Shown: positions 44,501 to 55,875 of the stretch, in pieces
Position numbering within the stretch: the stretch's first letter is position 1
Layout: each line of letters begins with the position of its first letter
Assembly: GCA_022495995.1 (NCBI GenBank)
Contig: JAFEMH010003619.1
Location: 186,001-250,000, forward strand
Length of the DNA stretch: 64,000 nt
Reading direction: 5' to 3'
Source of the DNA: Adenophora triphylla var. japonica
Lineage: Eukaryota; Streptophyta; Magnoliopsida; Asterales; Campanulaceae
Program-made: the position numbers and the translations under genes
The notes under the pieces: model-generated
What the model was told of the DNA's origin: nothing
Seen by the model: only the letters and a program-made list of their open reading frames with translations
Database searches by the model: none

Positions 44501-47500
44501 GAGTTTTCGGTGGCCTGCGTCACTTCGGTGAGAGCCCAGAACACCACACCCAGTTGCGACTCTCCAAGACGAATCCAAAGGTGAAGAAATTGCGGCAAAC
44601 GGAGTACAGATGCGCAGCTACACCTCTCGGCCAGTTTGCACAATCGGACAGATTCTGGCCACTTCCGGTTGCCCCTTCACACTCTGACAACGACGAATAT
44701 AGAGCATGGTTCCATAAATGAACACCAGATCTGAACTCCCTTCAACAAGACGAAACCGTTGCCACCAAAATCAACTTCATCGGAGCTTGGACGCGCCGCC
44801 AACCGCCTCCGTCAAATCGAGCGGCCTCGTTCACCTTTGTCTTCTCCGGCGAAATTCTGGCGAATGAAATCAACACACCACCCTAATGCGCCTCCCCAAG
44901 ACGAAGCCAAAGGCTTAGAAATTGCTGCCAAAGGAGTTCAGATTCACAGCCACGCCCCTCTGTTAGTTCCTGTCGTCGGCGAATCTCTGGCGAAGCCATC
45001 ATCGACCTTTTAGCTGTGCTGCATCAAAGACACGTCTAATAGGGGCCCACTTTGAAAAGTTACAGCTGTGTAACACTCCCGCTAAACCTTCGACAAAAAT
45101 GCAGCTAACCCTCGGTTCAGGTGAATTCTTTCTGATTATACCTTTTACGCATGCATGCTCTGACAAATTAAATATGCAATTTAATTATACAATATTATTA
45201 TACATATGTGATAATATTTAATACAATTCACCCATTACATGCCCACTTGTGCCACCAGTAATGATTAAGAGTGAAGCACATATCGTTTCAATTTGATCAA
45301 GTATACAAATGAAAATATGCTCTCAAAAAATAAATATATATTTACTTCATCTTAAAATTAAAAGTGAATTTCTATCACAAATTGGATGGTCATGCCTATC
45401 TATACAATTTATATGCTTATATATGGCATATTAACTTGCTTCTTGCATTTTCTTTCATATGGTATGAAACCATTCGTCGCTAAGATATTAGCATCATATC
45501 ATTAACATGCTCCGTACGAAAACTACAATTGTGCCTTAATATATTTGCTTAATTTAGAAATAATTAAATTAGCAAATCGCATGTGGCTATTATATCCTAC
45601 AGTAATAATAAAGAAAAATTACTGAAAAATAATAATCCCCATCCTCGAAACGAGCATCGAGAATATGGAGTGGGGGGCAATAGGAATAAGTGCTTAACAC
45701 TCTTTGCTAATATCACTTTGTTGCTTACTTTGTATATTAGTAAAACTAGGAAATATCCATCACACACACTATCAAATTATTGCCGATGCAAGCCTAGCCT
45801 AGTTGACTATGACTTCTTTCCTTATAAAATGTGATATTTAACAAAACTAAATACCATGTGTTAAGTATACCTGCTTGTTCTTTTAAGACATGCTATGGCA
45901 ATCTAATTGAACATGCCATGATTCTTTTCATTCTACTACCGCTAGTTGATTATTTGCGGGAGTAACTTCTTCCTCATCATTTTCTGCAGGAAGAATACTA
46001 CTTGAGCTTGCAGTATGTTCATCGTCTTCCATAACATACTCACCTTCTGCACGGTTGCCGCGATCATCCATATCCGCAACCCCAGAATTAATGTCCTCGT
46101 CACAAGAAGTTTCTTCCACCACTTCCACTGACGCATAACCAAGCCCGCCTGACCTCCTGATGAGTATTCCACAATCTTACCATCTGCAGGATTGTCGCGA
46201 TCATGCGTATCCGCAATCACTGCACTGTTTTTGGACAGCTTAAGTCCTTCATCAAAACTTGCAGTATGATTACCAGCATCGGTATCATGCTCAGCACCCG
46301 CAAAATTATCGCGATCTTCCATATTCGCAATCTCTGCACTATTTTTGCACAGCTTAAGTCCTTCGTCAAAACCTGCGGTATAATTACCAGCATCGGTATC
46401 ATGCTCAGCACCCGCAAAATTATCGCGATCTTCCATATTCGCAATCTCTGCACTTTTTTTAGACAGCTTAAGTCCTTCATCAAAGTCTGCGGTATGATTA
46501 TCAGCATCGGTATCATGCTCAGCACCCACAAAATTATCGCAATCTTCCATATTTGCAATCTATGCACTATTTTTGGACAGCTTAAGTCCTTCGTCAAAGT
46601 CCGTTGTAAGATTACCAGCATCGGTCGGTATCATGCTCAACACCTGCAAGATTGGCGCGATCTTCCATATCCGCAATCTCTGCGTTACTTTTGGACAACA
46701 TAAGTCCTTCATTAAAGCCTGTAGTATGATCACCAACGCTGGTATCATGCTCAGCACTCGCAAGATTGTCGCAATCTTGCATATCCTCAATCTCTACGTT
46801 ACTTATTGGACATCATAAGTCTTTCATTAAAGCCTACGGTATGATCATCAGCACTGGTATCATGCTCAGCACCTGCAAGATTGTCGCGATCATGTATATC
46901 CGCAATCTCTGCACTTTTCTTGAACAACAAAAGTTCACTTAAGCTCACGGTATGTCCATCGTCTTCGGTGAGATGCTCAGCTCCCGCACTATTGTCGCGA
47001 TCGTCCATATCCGCAATTGTTGCCCTTTTTTGGAGATACCTCAACTCCTTTACTTAAGCCCGCATAATATTCATTGACTTCAGTAACATGCTAGGCACCC
47101 GCACTATTGTCGCGATCGTCCATATCCGCAATCGCTACACTCTTTATGGATAAAATTAGTCCTGAGTTTGCGGTAGCATACCCAACTTTCGCAAAAATGC
47201 CTTGATCAGCTCGATCCGCATTCAACCCATTATTTGTGGACAAAACTAATAATGGGACTTGGGCAACATGTCTAGTTCCTTCCCGCGATCTTGCGGCATA
47301 TCCTTCACCTTGAGTAGCATGTTCAATTCCTTTCCGCAATATGAACTTGCGGCATGGTCTCCAGCCCAATCCTTTTCTGATTTTCCGCAGAGGAACTATC
47401 TTGTCACCCGTAATAGGGTTATCTTATATCCTGTAGAAGGAACTATCTTATGCAAAAGGACTATTTCCCGCGAAGGGACTACTTATCTTAGAGGTAACAT

Positions 47501-50500
47501 TTCCCGCTAAATCTTATTGATGTGCGAAACATTTCTCAACTCATTATCATTTGCGGACCTATTTATGTGGATAATATCCTCCGCGATATGCTCGTTCTGT
47601 ACCGCAAAATGCACGTCATATCTGAACCGCCTACTTATACTCCCGCAAGATCAAGGGGAAGCCGTTCCACAATTTTTGTAATAATGATGAACTAATAAAT
47701 GATGACTTTATCTACTCATTCTGCATTCTCATCCCACACCTCCACCCTACTTATACTCCCGCAAAATCGATATGAAGCATCTAAACTTCAATAATAGTGG
47801 GGGACTATTATGGGATGATTTTATTTACTCATTTGTATATCCATCATTTACCTCTATCTTACTTCCCGCAAAATCGATAATAAGGAAATCCGCAATTTCA
47901 GATCTAATAGGATACCAATACGGGAGAACTTCATTTGCTCATCCCACATGTTCACCCCACATTTATATTATGACCGACAAGACCCACACTCATGAGTTCT
48001 TTCCACAATACATGCTCTATGCCCCAACTATAACTTAGTGTCGGGACCTTTCAATCCCCAATAGCTTTCAATTCGACCTTTTTTGCCCCAATAAAGTCTA
48101 CATTTGGGTCTAAAGGGTCGAAGTCTCACTTTTATCAAAATCTTGAGACCAAGTTCTATTTTCCGCAATGTTGCTTCCCGCAGAAATTTATAAGTTCTGA
48201 AACGTTGCTTCCCACTAAAATTAATGGATTTCGCACTATTGCTTCCCGCAAAAAATTAATAGGTTTCGCACCGTTGCTCCCCTCGAAATTAATGGGAAAC
48301 AACTCCACAATTTCATTAGCCTTTATGATTCGGGCTCAATGTCACACTTTATCTAAGTATCAAGACTTCTTAGTCCACACTAACATATATTACTCGGACT
48401 TTATACCTTAGCTTTATCTTAATCCCGCGGCTGTTTAGTTTACACTAACCTTCGTGACTTAGTCTCCACCTCCCAACTCTAATTTAGTGTCGCGACATCA
48501 TGGTCCACACTACCTATATTTCTTGAGCTTTGTGCTACAACTCAAATCTAGTGCCATGACATTATATTTATTGGGCTATAAATGCTTCAACCCAAAGTCT
48601 ATGTCATGACAACAATCCGTGCCAACTCTAACACGCACAATACTTTTTTGAACAAATTTCATGTAGCAATAATCGATCCTTCATATAATATCTCCAAATG
48701 AATTTCTCTTATTAGTTTGCGGGAAGAAATTATAATCCCTCCGTAACATCGAACAAATCAACCAAATTGACCCCCGCAGCTAGTCTACCACACGCGGAAT
48801 CACATCCCGTACTATTATTAAATGCAGAGTTATATCCCCTAAATACTAACACATCGATCTACCTTATCCCGCACTTGTTCGAACTTGTCATATAAGCATG
48901 CATTACTAACTCTTGCGAAAATTTACTCTGCACTACTACTATTTCTTACTACGAAGTTTCATCCCACAACATTCCATACCCCTCAACTTGTGCCATACTT
49001 GTCATGTCGTCCGGCACTATTACTTTCTCACTAGATTCTCATCCCGCATTACTGCTTTACACAAAGCCCTATCATGTTTAGATTCATTATACAAGTATTT
49101 TGAATCATAAATGTAGCATAGATTTCATATTAAATCTTGTGATCACAAAACCCGCACTTTCACCTTCATGCAACATGTTACGTGCCCGTGAAACTTCCCA
49201 ATGAAGTCTCCCGCACAGGGGGATTAATATGAGATATATGGTTCCCGCATGCACTCTACGTGCATCTCATAAATGTTTTAGTTAGAACTATATCAATTCA
49301 AAGAGGGACAATATATCTTTCCCACCCTTGGCATCCTACCCATGTAAACTCGACATACAAAGCTTTACTCAATTTACTAAATGCAAACACGTTCATTTGC
49401 TCAGGAATGTTTCTATCGAAAAATTCCTGCGCAGGGGGATTAATGTAAGAGGATATTATCCCCCCACTTGGTGTGTGCCTCACACTTTATAACATATTAT
49501 GACATTTTATTATTCAGTCACGTCATTTATATTTGACATATACCAATCAAATAAGCATAATAGCAATATATTATGCGGATGTTGGTAACTCATTTGCCAC
49601 ATCGCTATTTTCATCTAGCACCTCTATGCATGTTCCACAAAAGCATATATTGCTTATGTACTATGCATCGTGCACCTTGCGCACTTCTTCCCACGTTTGA
49701 TTTACACGCATTAATGCTTTTCTAAGTAGAATTATAGATTGAATTGTCCAAGGCAAAGACATATCCTGCATGTGTCTTTCCGCACACATTTCTCCCGTTA
49801 GCGTGCTTCTTCCTTTTCAAGTTATACACTTTCACAAGCTATATTGATGGGTGAGTTAGTGAAATCACCCCTTCAAAACCTTCAAAGTTTTCAATCATAG
49901 AAGTCTAACATAAGTCACATAATGTTTGGTCTCCTTGACTATAACTCCCATCAGCGCACTAGTTGTCTTACCGCGAATAATCTGCGGGCTAACTCACGAA
50001 TGTCCGTCGTCAATAGCATATCTCCATTATAAAAGAAAAACAGTCATCCTAACCTACATATTTATATTATTTGTAGCTTGAAATATGTGCAACCACCGGT
50101 TAAATGAACTAATGCTTTGATGTCTTGTCTCTTCACACGTCAAAGCAAAATATATTAAATTATCGTTTGCGCGCAAAACTCTCAAGAGAAATTTCCCGCG
50201 CAGAGGGACTAATGTAGGATATACGTGTTCCGCGCACATGCCTCACACATGATTGCCCCTTTTCCTGCGGACAGGTTTCTGTCCCGCAAATATATCTCTC
50301 CGCAGACGCATCTCTGTCCCGCGGATCGTCTTCCCGCAGACAGCAGATCGTCTCTCGCAGACGCATCTCCGTCCTGCGGATCAACTCCCGCAGACAGCAG
50401 ATCGTCTCTCTGCAAACGCATCTTCGTCCCGCGGATCGTCTTCCCACAGACAGCAAATCGTCTCTCGCAAAGGCATCTCCGTCCCGTGGATCGTCTTCCC

Positions 50501-53500
50501 GCAGACAGCAGATCGTCTCCCGCAGACGCATCTCTGTCCCGCGGATCTACTCCCGCAAATAGCAGATCGACGCGTCATCGTCCCGCGGATCAACTCCCGC
50601 AGACGCATCCCCGTCCCGCGGATACGTCTTCCTCTCCCGCGATGTGCGGGTTGTTGTCCTCTAAGTACTTCCCGCGATTAGACAAGGTTGGGGGAAGTTT
50701 TTTCCACTTATCGGGATCGCCGAGGAGCAGTGGATTGGAGGCTAGAATAGGAAGTTCGCCACGTGGTCCAATAGTTGGGTTACACGTGGCCTAGTTGGGT
50801 TTATAAGGGAGAATCATGAACCGATCCGCCACTACGGACTACGCTGTTACGCATTACATGGGCTTGCTTGCCTATAAATACCTCACTTTGGTATTCATTT
50901 GCACCAAGTAAAAGAGGCCATCCTCTACAATAATTCTCTCTCTAGTCTAGAGACAGACCAACAAGTTCCGCAATACTTGTCTCTCCCAAAAACCCTCCTA
51001 GTTCATATTCTCGTTCCTCCTTTTCATTATTCTTCGGTGATTCGTGTAACGCCTCCTCACCCACAAAACTCTCATTCAATACCCTAAAACCCTAATACAA
51101 CCCTGTAGGACTATCCTCCTACAATAATAATATTCTCTCCCTCCCTCTGCCCGTGGACGTAGCCAAGTCAGTGAACCACGTATATCTGTGTGTTGTGTGA
51201 TTGTTGGTTGTTTTCTATCTTCTACATAGACTCTATCCTAACATGGCTTACGAGAGGTGACACCCCAATATCTTCATTAATTGCTTGCTAGGCTTGTTTT
51301 TACCCATTACGGGTTTAATGTCATAACAGATTCAATGTATAACATGGTAACAAGATGATGGTGAGTACTAATTCCACAAAAACCCATTCCAAATTCTCAT
51401 TCCATGAAAAATAACTCAAAGTACTCAACTGTGGTTGCCTCCTAAAATTGATCATCACAACGATATGATGAGTCATTTATCAAACTAGTCTAACACCCGT
51501 GCGTTAAACGCACAACAAAATTGTTTGACAAAAAAATAATTAAACAAACTAAAAAAAGTGTTTTAACTATGAAAAATATTTTAAGAAAATAAATTTTAAA
51601 GGCAATTAATTCAAGAAAAATAAAATGTCACTATTACCATAATAGTATTAGAGATTTTGAAAAAAAAATATTTATGCACATCGTTACACAACATTAAATA
51701 AACCTATGTTGTCCAAATCATTATTCATCACTTACCATTTTTGAAATGGAATCTTCCTCATAAACGTACCATAAAAAGACATAGTAAAACTTCTACCCTG
51801 GAATGGAGAAAGTATCATAAATTTTTATATACTCCTTTTTTGTATGTTCCATAATAATGTGCACCATTTTCTTTGACAACTCTAATACTAAATTAATGTG
51901 CACACATTTTTTAAAAACAAATCTTATACTAAAATTGAAGTTGCATTACTTTCGACTTTCGTAAAACCGCTTCTCAATAATCTTTCTCTCACCTTTGCAA
52001 GAGTATCTATCCCACCCATATCCATTACTTTTACCGTTTTTCAATTTTCAAAAATTTAAAATCCAAAACCACTTCTTCATTAAATAAAAAAACAAAAAAT
52101 GAAATACCGAAACCCCAATTCCCTCCACAAACAATTTTGTAAAAAAGTTATTCCAACATATATGTATACTATTTTAAATTGTCCATTCATAATTTTTTTC
52201 TTTAGTATAATATCTTCTTCTGAAAAAAGTTACTATAATTTTGGTATGATTTCAGGTAAACGTAAGTGAACTACAATTTAAAATTTTGTTTTCTTTTATT
52301 GAATTTTTGTGATAATTGAATCAAAAAAAAAAAACAAATAGAGAGAACTCAAGTGAGTATAAAGAAAAAAGAAGACAAAATTGTGAACTACAAAAGAACT
52401 TCATAGCGTTGACTTTTGAAAAAAAATATTAAAAGCAATTAATAATGGTATAATTAAAAAAGTCAAAAAGAAAAAAAATAAGCAATCAATTATCCATAAC
52501 TCCGTTCCACTTCCTTAAATTTCTTAATCAAAATAACCCTCATCCAAAAATTGTTATCCTTCCATATACTCACAATTCTCTAACACCACAAATTATCACT
52601 ATTCAATATACCCACAATGAAATCCATGACCTCCATCCACCAGCAAAACTATCTCCTCCGCAACACCACCAAGGTTTGCACCACAAATTCATCCATCTCA
52701 GCTTCTGTTCTACCACCGTTTTTATTCTTCCTTCTCCGCTGGATCGCCTATGCCTTATCCTCTTGTTTTTTTCTTTTCTTTCTTCTAATAAAGTTTACTT
52801 CACCGCCGAATCCCATTCTCAGTCGATTCATTCCGACATTGAAAGAGAGGAAGGGGTTTTATTTGAGGCTAAATTCGTGAGAAATGAAACGAATTTAAAT
52901 ATTGGGGTGAAGAAGGGAGATTTGAGAGAGAGAGAGATAGAGTTAGAGAGAGAACAAAAAGTGGGGAATGGGAAGAGACATCGTTAAATCTCTTAATTTG
53001 CAGCCTTTAATTAAGGGATATTTTTGGGTTTATAATTTTTAAAGGGGTGTTTTTGATAATTGCTAATGAGGCTAATGTATCTAGTCAAAATAATGTCCAG
53101 GTGAGAGTTTGAGCGGGAAAGTGCTCTAAGTGACTTCATCTTTTATATAGTAATAGATAGATATGTATGTGGTGGTCAATGCTTTTCAAAGTTGCTTGGG
53201 AATTTTTGGCATGATTGTATTCCATATACAAAGAAGGTCTTTAGTAATCAAATATGCTGGCTTAATACCTTGTCAGCCACTTGTATGATACAAAAATGAA
53301 TAGACTTAGTTTAGATCATGTAAGGCTCATATAAATAGATTGCAAACAAAGCAAGAGACTACCTTTTCTACCTCCGCGTCGAAGAAGGAACTGTGAGGAT
53401 TTTCAGCAGCAAGAACATGCTCACCTTGCTTAATATGAATGCAGTCATCACCTTGTAGAGGATTGGAACGTACACGAAGACGCGCCAGAGTTTCTTCTTC

Positions 53501-54716
53501 ACTCACAAACATGTCTTCTAGACCATTGGTCCCATAGTATACAGCTAGACCAATCCCGCTAGGGCTGCAAAAATACGATCAAATGCTAGTTAGGATATAC
53601 CTAAAGCCTTGTTGCAAGAGCCAAGACATGCTACAATCAGAGGCATCTTGAAGCATTTGAGGTCCAAGGTTTTCCCCTGAAACTTTTTGCGAAACTGTAC
53701 ATCAGAACATAAGTAGAATAAGTTCAATAGTAATATACTGTATGTGTTTTTTAATACTAGAATTTCAATGCGCTAATAAAGTAGAAATGTCTGTCATATT
53801 TTTTTAAAGCAAAAACTAGAATCTTCAAGCAATAGAAGGAATTGTATTTATTTCAGGGGCAAAACTCGTGACACTTGTATAAAACCATTACTACCCAGTA
53901 AAGAATTAGAATAAAAAGGATGTACTGCATCCTTCCTATCCTATTCTTCACCCACTTGTATACATTCTCACATCTTTCGCATTTCTTGCAGGTACAACAA
54001 AGTTATAGTGCAAGAAATATGTCCAAGTTAATCTATGAAACAAACAAGAAGTTCAGATCATGAAAGTTGCTCTTACAGAAGAGGAATTGAAATGAATGTG
54101 TAAACAAAACAAGCCATTGGAGATGGACTGTAATGTACCATCATCCAGTATCACGTCCATGATCAATCAAGTCATCAACAGAATAGTATTTGAAGCAAAT
54201 TCAGACATAAATTGTCAAAAAGAACACAAATAACATCCCCGGTTAAGCTGATCTACATATGCAAACACAATAACAGACCATTAGAAATGGACCATTATGT
54301 ACCACACCATCATGCATTATCACATCTATGACCAATCCAATCATCAACAGATCCATATTCGGAGTAAATCCAGCAAACACAAACTAGCATCTCCGATTAT
54401 CAAAGGCTGATCAATCATATACAAACACAATAACCTACTTACTAATTTTAGACCCAATTTCAATAAATAAAGCAAATCCAAACTCAGTATCATCATATTT
54501 CAAATTAATTATCAATTCAAACACTCAAAAATTGATAATATGCACAAAAATCAGAAGCTGGACATTTTTATCGGAGATTTTCCCGGAAACAGACAAGTTC
54601 AGTAAAATGAGGAATTACCAAAGAGAGACTTGGCACGGGTACCAGGATGAGTCTTCCTTGCTCAGGACTTCGAGCTCGACGGCGCTCTTGAAGGTAGTAT
54701 TGTCGCCGCCGGCCAT
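38383..54716 (-). CDS. SAWADEE-domain nuclear protein, five exons, 718 residues
   Basis: The coding sequence is complement(38383..38522, 39213..40604, 41565..41889, 53363..53564, 54619..54716). All four introns have GT-AG ends and phases match, giving 719 codons with stop. The start is the ATG at 54716 (MAGGDN). Residues about 10-140 form a SAWADEE domain, a tudor-like chromatin-binding fold known in SHH1. ELEVLSKEDSSWYPCQV opens it, FFDAEV and CRCTFVVKW close it, and Cys74, His106, Cys112 and Cys114 have the spacing of its zinc site. There is no homeodomain. The rest is a long Ser/Thr/Lys-rich, probably disordered region with RRSTR and RFTRSA repeats, ending SSPRLRLLPRTRSQ. A histone-reading or silencing role is inference. 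The 11.47-kb intron 2 is filled with transposons. Confidence 0.85.
39048..39086 (+). mobile_element. SINE 3'-end fragment in intron 4
   Basis: A 33-bp exact reverse complement of 37795-37827, followed by a T run. It is probably a 5'-truncated SINE on the plus strand. Confidence 0.6.
39213..40604 (-). other. SAWADEE gene exon 4
   Basis: 1392 bp, acceptor TTCTTTTAG at the high end and donor GAAG-GTATGC at the low end. It encodes the long low-complexity region rich in Ser, Thr, Asn and Lys, with repeated basic RRxTR-like clusters that could serve as nuclear localisation or DNA/RNA contacts. Confidence 0.85.
41256..41501. mobile_element. Stowaway-like MITE in intron 3
   Basis: CTCCCTCCTTCCC at the left and TTTTGGGACAGAGGGAA at the right, with TA at both ends. 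246 bp. It is within the 960-bp intron 3 (40605-41564). Confidence 0.75.
41565..41889 (-). other. SAWADEE gene exon 3
   Basis: 325 bp, acceptor AATCAG, donor CAAG-GTAAAA. It starts in phase 0 and encodes the end of the SAWADEE domain (VRHSKK, CRCTFVVKW) and a polar linker. Confidence 0.85.
42331..42429. mobile_element. Short Stowaway-like MITE in intron 2, 99 bp
   Basis: CTCCCTACATCCCAAAATGAATG and its near inverted repeat CATTCATTTTGGGACCGAGGGAG, with TA on each side. Confidence 0.85.
43174..44140 (+). repeat. 5' LTR of the LARD-like element
   Basis: 967 bp with TATAAATA at 43895. The array at 43205-43690 is built from GTCCCGCGGAT, CTCCCGCAGAC and AGCAGATCGTCT blocks. Long frames across it on both strands are a by-product of the repeat. 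Confidence 0.9.
43205..43690. repeat. CCGCGG/TCCCGC array in the LARD-like LTR
   Basis: About eight units of roughly 50-62 bp with about 18 TCCCGC words, upstream of the TATA box. The second LTR has a shorter array at 50244-50640. Confidence 0.85.
44141..45940 (+). other. LARD-like interior, 5' part with diverged 335-bp repeats
   Basis: Two related units begin near 44391 (AGATCTGGACTCCCC) and 44728 (AGATCTGAACTCCC), and a second shared block recurs at about 44541 and 44873. The spacing is about 335 bp. Frames of up to about 93 codons are Pro/Ser/Arg-rich and match no gag I know. From 45010 to 45940 the DNA is AT-rich and apparently empty. Confidence 0.5.
46070..47140. repeat. 114-bp minisatellite, about ten copies
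   Basis: CCGCAATCTCTGCAC-like words recur at 46213, 46327, 46441, 46555, 46673, 46787, 46902, 47013 and about 47130. Exact 114-bp steps change to 118, 115, 111 and about 117 bp at the far end. Most units contain a TCGCGA-like palindrome. Because the unit is a multiple of three, frames stay open on both strands. The acidic 38-residue repeat readable on the minus strand is therefore not evidence of coding. Confidence 0.8.
47380..50212 (+). other. LARD-like interior, 3' part
   Basis: 2.8 kb without a recognised gene. TCCCGC words followed by A-rich or ATCG-rich sequence are scattered throughout. Near 49209 and 49428 are two degenerate copies of the purine tract plus LTR start seen at 50200-50225. 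Confidence 0.5.
50213..51123 (+). repeat. 3' LTR of the LARD-like element
   Basis: 911 bp, preceded by GCGCAGAGGGACTAA. TATAAATA lies at 50873. The array is about 56 bp shorter than in the 5' LTR. Confidence 0.9.
51485..53157 (-). mobile_element. Non-autonomous Helitron in intron 2
   Basis: On the minus strand it starts TCTATTACTATATAAAAG (at 53157) after an A and ends CTAG (51485) before a T. This is the Helitron insertion rule. A hairpin GTGCGTT-A-AACGCAC lies at 51499-51513, about ten bases before the CTAG end. There is no Rep/helicase gene, and no target duplication is expected. Length 1673 bp. A short frame at 52617-52880 is probably chance. Confidence 0.75.
53363..53564 (-). other. SAWADEE gene exon 2
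   Basis: 202 bp, acceptor TTTTGCAG, donor AAAAG-GTAGTC. It encodes the SAWADEE core (YYGTNGLEDMFV, LRVRSNPL, HSSFFDAEVEK). Its partner exon 3 lies 11,473 bp away. Confidence 0.85.
54619..54716 (-). other. SAWADEE gene exon 1
   Basis: 98 bp from the ATG at 54716 to a GTAATT donor. It encodes residues 1-32 and two bases of codon 33. The donor and the 1054-bp intron 1 restore the frame with exon 2. Confidence 0.85.
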
Positions 54717-54828
54717 TAATTGAACGTGTTGGTGAGTGATCGGAGTAGAAAAGTTGAGCTAATCTAGACAGTGGTTACTGATGCAGGTTTTTAGCCTCTT
54801 CTTGCACTACGGTGTGGAAAATTGCTAA

Positions 54829-55250
54829 AGTGCAAACGGACTTTGATAATTGTTACTCCCTTCCTCCCACAATTATATAAATTTATCATTTCACATTTAG
54901 ATTAGGTAAAAATGATAAAAGTAATGCCATATGAGCTGTAAAGAAAATAGTATAGAATGAAATAAGAGAATAGTAAATTTAAAAAGTGTTGTGAGTAGAG
55001 AGAAGTGAATCTTATTTCCATTTTGAGAAAGTGTAGATTATTGTGGGACGTTTAAAAGGAAATTTTTTTTGTATATTTGTGGGATGGAGGGAGTATATAC
55101 TAGCAAAAGCACATGTCTATTTTTTATTTTTTTTTAAATTAAAAAAAAAAATTAATTGCTAAAGTGAAAACGGACTTTGATAATTGTTATATACTAGCAA
55201 AAGTCTGTGTCTATTTTTTTATTTTTTTTAAATTAAAAAAATTAATTTAA
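54829..55250. repeat. Tandem duplication of about 85 bp; copy 1 carries a MITE
   Basis: TTGCTAAAGTG(C/A)AAACGGACTT opens both copies (54833 and 55157) and ACTAGCAAAAG...TCTATTTTTT closes both. Copy 1 is split by the MITE at 54856-55093. Copy 2 has the uninterrupted site. Confidence 0.85.
54856..55093. mobile_element. Stowaway-like MITE upstream of the SAWADEE gene
   Basis: CTCCCTTCCTCCCACAA at the left and GGGATGGAGGGAG at the right, with TA duplications, 238 bp. It begins 140 bp upstream of the start codon, so it may lie in the promoter or 5' leader. Confidence 0.9.
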
Positions 55251-55870
55251 AAAAAATTAATTTAAAAAAAAATTAATTAAAAAAAAAAATTAAGGGCAAA
55301 ATGGGAAAGGGACAACTTAGTGAGAATAAAATGGAAAATTTAGCAAATGGCACTGTTCATAGTACTGTAGCAAGTACCGTTCCCATTTATACTATAAATA
55401 CCCGTAAAATTGTTGAGTAAATCCGTAATAATGTGTAAACTTCAAATATGACATAGAGAGTGAAATGACATTATTATCTCTAAATCCATACACTCATTTC
55501 CTAATGTTATATGCATCCATAATTTTCAATCCAAATTTTTCCTCAATTGTTATTTACAACCATAGCATTAATGAAAATCTACCCCTCCCTCGTCAATTTT
55601 CACCTTCCCATCATCAATTTTATCACCTACCCCACATCAATTTTCACCACTTAATCAAATTACCTCCTTCATTTTTTTTAATCCAAAATATTACTACCTC
55701 CCTTTCCTCCTACCATCATTTATCTCCCAAAAAAAAAAAAAAAATTACGTGCATATTTGTTCAAGAGATTCAGCTGGCTCATCATGGATGCTCTACAATT
55801 GAATGTTAATGTAAATTTTCTTCACTTTCTAACCATATAAATGTGTTAAACTTTTTTTTTTGTATTCGTT
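55251..55870. other. AT-rich intergenic DNA
   Basis: No recognised gene. A/T homopolymer runs lie at 55110-55290 and an A run at 55728. Confidence 0.4.
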
Positions 55871-55875
55871 GCAAA

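Larger units (their letters stand above)
43174..51123 (+). mobile_element. 7.95-kb LTR element without recognised genes (LARD-like)
   Basis: LTRs begin TGTAGGATATACGTG and end ATCCTCCTACA. The target duplication ATAAT lies at 43169-43173 and 51124-51128. LTR lengths are 967 and 911 bp, and the difference lies mainly in a contraction of the GC-rich array. The interior is 6072 bp. It has no gag, protease, RT or integrase that I recognise, but it has a repeat cluster near its 5' end, a 114-bp minisatellite and a tract scattered with TCCCGC words. The TTTTGGTGACCACAGTGGGA after LTR 1 sits at the primer-binding position but I cannot name the tRNA. The plus orientation is inferred from that and from the purine tract before the second LTR. 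Confidence 0.85.
42737..51243 (+). mobile_element. Copia solo LTR split by a nested LTR element
   Basis: The LTR starts TGTTGG and ends CCTAACA, with a perfect TGGCT duplication at 42732-42736 and 51244-51248. It is the family of the Copia element at 31318. The LTR proper is about 552 bp, once the nested element at 43174-51123 and its 5-bp duplication are discounted. GCGATCGC words lie at 42822-42950. There is no Copia coding region. Confidence 0.9.

Noticed and set aside
45942..46703. Frames on both strands through the 114-bp repeat
   Set aside because: The repeat unit is a multiple of three, so any stop-free frame extends. Three frames are open at once, and there is no start context or homology.
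52617..52880. Possible captured gene in the Helitron
   Set aside because: The 87-codon frame is low complexity (Phe/Leu/Ser-rich) and overlaps another frame of similar length. No homologue was recognised.
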